A stretch of 64,000 nucleotides of DNA, from the NCBI RefSeq assembly GCF_002705925.1, contig NZ_NKRE01000001.1:5830904-5894903 (forward strand), in the 5' to 3' direction. The translations under genes and the position numbers were made by a program. The notes beneath the pieces are model-generated. The model was not told the DNA's origin. It was given only the letters and a program-made list of their open reading frames with translations, and did no database searches. The stretch is from Mycobacterium ostraviense. Its GTDB lineage: Bacteria > Actinomycetota > Actinomycetes > Mycobacteriales > Mycobacteriaceae. Shown here piece after piece: positions 62,895-64,000 of this stretch; position 1 is the first letter of the stretch; every line of letters starts with the position of its first letter.

Positions 62895-63770
62895 ATGAGC
62901 CGAACAGCGGGCCGGGTAGCCGGTAAGGCAGCGATCATCAGTGGCGCTGCCCGCGGACAGGGCCGCTCGCACGCACGGTTGCTCGCCGCCGAGGGCGCCG
63001 ACATCATCGCCGTGGACCTGTGCGCCGATATCGAGACGAACGAGTACCCGCTGGCCCGGCCCGAGGACCTCGCCGAGACCGCACGTCTGGTGGAAAGGGA
63101 AGGCCGGCGGGTCATCACCGCGATCGCCGACGTGCGCGACCGTGCGGTGTTGGCGACAGCGATCGACAACGCGGTGTCCGAGTTGGGCCATCTCGACATC
63201 GTGGTTGCCAACGCCGGCATCTGCCCACTGACGGCCGGCCTGCCACCACAGGCCTTCGCCGACGCCGTGGACGTGGACCTGGTCGGGGTGCTCAACCTGG
63301 TGCACGCCAGCCTCAAACATCTGAAGGCGGGCGCGTCGATCATCGTGATCGGCTCCAACGCGGCGTTCATGTCGTCGATGAACACCACCGGCATCGACGG
63401 CGGCCCCGGCGGAGCCGGGTACGCCTTCGCGAAAATCGCTGCCGCGCATTATGTCAACGACTTCGCCCTGGCATTGGCGCCCCACTTCATCCGGATGAAC
63501 GCGGTACACCCGACCAATGTCAACACCGACATGTTGCACAGCGCCCCCATGTACCGGGCTTTCCGGCCGGACCTGAAGAACCCCACCCGTGAGGACGCCG
63601 AACCGGTTTTCCCGGTAGTTCAAGCGATGCCGATCCCCTATGTCGAACCCGAGGACATCAGCGAGGCCGTGCTGTTCCTCGCCTCCGACGCGGCCCGCTA
63701 CGTCACCGGCCAACAGCTACGGGTGGACGGCGGCGGCTTCCTCAAGGTCAAGCCGTGGTCCGGCGGGTGA
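62895..63770 (+). CDS. Mycofactocin-type short-chain dehydrogenase
   Basis: A 291-residue SDR with the signature of mycofactocin-linked SDRs (GAARGQGRSHARLLAAEGAD), a NAGI motif, catalytic Ser (IGSNAAF) and YAFAK. These SDRs hold NAD tightly and recycle it through mycofactocin. The substrate is an alcohol of unknown type. ATG 62895 has AGGGG upstream; the longer in-frame start at 62805 adds no SDR sequence. It is followed 49 bases later by an E1 alpha gene on the same strand. Confidence 0.88.
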   Translation: MSRTAGRVAGKAAIISGAARGQGRSHARLLAAEGADIIAVDLCADIETNEYPLARPEDLAETARLVEREGRRVITAIADVRDRAVLATAIDNAVSELGHLDIVVANAGICPLTAGLPPQAFADAVDVDLVGVLNLVHASLKHLKAGASIIVIGSNAAFMSSMNTTGIDGGPGGAGYAFAKIAAAHYVNDFALALAPHFIRMNAVHPTNVNTDMLHSAPMYRAFRPDLKNPTREDAEPVFPVVQAMPIPYVEPEDISEAVLFLASDAARYVTGQQLRVDGGGFLKVKPWSGG

Positions 63771-63819
63771 CGGCGATGAGATCAATTAAGCTGTGGCACA
63801 TGGGAATTGGAGGGACACC

Positions 63820-64000
63820 GTGAACCCCGACAGTTCCGTTGATTTACGACGCCTTTATGAGCTGATGGTGCTGATGAAGGCGGTCGATGACCGGCTCGCC
63901 AAGGGCATCGGCACCGGGGAGCTCATCTGCGTGTACTGGCCGTCTCGTGGCCAGGAGGCCATCGCCGCGGCGATGGGTGTGGTGCTGCGGACCGACGATC
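63820..64000 (+). CDS. 2-oxoacid (pyruvate-type) dehydrogenase E1 alpha subunit, start only
   Basis: 60 codons from GTG 63820, with GGAGGGA upstream, running off the right edge. The sequence (LYELMVLMKAVDDRLAKG, PSRGQEAIAAAMG) matches the N-terminus of thiamine-diphosphate-dependent E1 alpha subunits of pyruvate, branched-chain or acetoin dehydrogenases. Which of these cannot be told from this fragment. Confidence 0.85.
   Translation, partial: MNPDSSVDLRRLYELMVLMKAVDDRLAKGIGTGELICVYWPSRGQEAIAAAMGVVLRTDD

Noticed and set aside
1..64000. Insertion sequences, prophage or plasmid genes
   Set aside because: No transposase, integrase or terminal inverted repeats were found; rearrangements are seen only through gene order.

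Overview
This is a GC-rich window from a slow-growing Mycobacterium. It carries the ESX-5 type VII secretion locus, many PE/PPE genes, a PE_PGRS gene and two P450s with Rv177x-Rv181x type neighbours. Gene content and protein similarity suggest a species near the M. kansasii / M. marinum part of the tree, but the species cannot be fixed from the sequence alone. The window reads mostly backwards relative to M. tuberculosis H37Rv. All comparisons with H37Rv genes are from memory, not from a search.

Left arm (1-12.5 kb): a truncated sterol desaturase (Rv1814-like), a frameshifted hemerythrin gene and an FAD oxidoreductase (Rv1812c-like) lead into a magnesium-starvation cluster on the minus strand. 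That cluster is mgtC, a secreted DUF732 protein and four PPE genes. One PPE gene has a recognisable M-box (ykoK) magnesium riboswitch about 600 bases upstream, with a sigma-A-like promoter, a proline-rich 26-codon upstream ORF and a second leader ORF. The neighbouring PPE gene has a paralogous leader in which the M-box 5' half, the -10 box and the uORF start have decayed. The unit therefore looks duplicated, with one leader copy eroded. PE20, which pairs with PPE31 in H37Rv, is missing; short leader ORFs stand in its place.

ESX-5 core (12.5-32.6 kb): transcribed leftwards in the order eccB5-eccC5, then (after divergent cyp143 and its ferredoxin gene) PPE-PE18-PPE-PE19-esxM-esxN-espG5-eccD5-mycP5-eccE5-eccA5. 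Stop/start overlaps are frequent. A strong hairpin separates esxN from espG5. The genes encode the membrane complex (EccB/C/D/E), the MycP protease, the EccA AAA+ ATPase, the EspG5 chaperone and the secreted Esx/PE/PPE substrates.

Middle (32.9-46.2 kb): malQ, an F420-type oxidoreductase, SnoaL-like, UsfY-like and SRPBCC proteins, Rv1780-, Rv1779c- and Rv1778c-like genes, and cyp144. Next is a four-gene block (IclR regulator, BBE-type flavoprotein, PhlG-like hydrolase, TetR regulator) that is inverted compared with H37Rv.

Right arm (46.5-64 kb): a 1,412-residue PPE-MPTR protein with two different tandem arrays built on the same 120/165-bp spacing, then ANTAR, patatin-like and WS/DGAT genes. 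A three-gene operon (alanine-racemase-fold enzyme, M28 peptidase, gulonolactone oxidase) follows, then PE_PGRS31-like. After that comes a small redox/thiol cluster: AhpD-like, DUF302, a CsoR-family repressor lacking the copper-ligand His, and a CRPC thioredoxin. The window ends with a CaiB-type CoA-transferase, a mycofactocin-type SDR and the start of a 2-oxoacid dehydrogenase E1 alpha gene.
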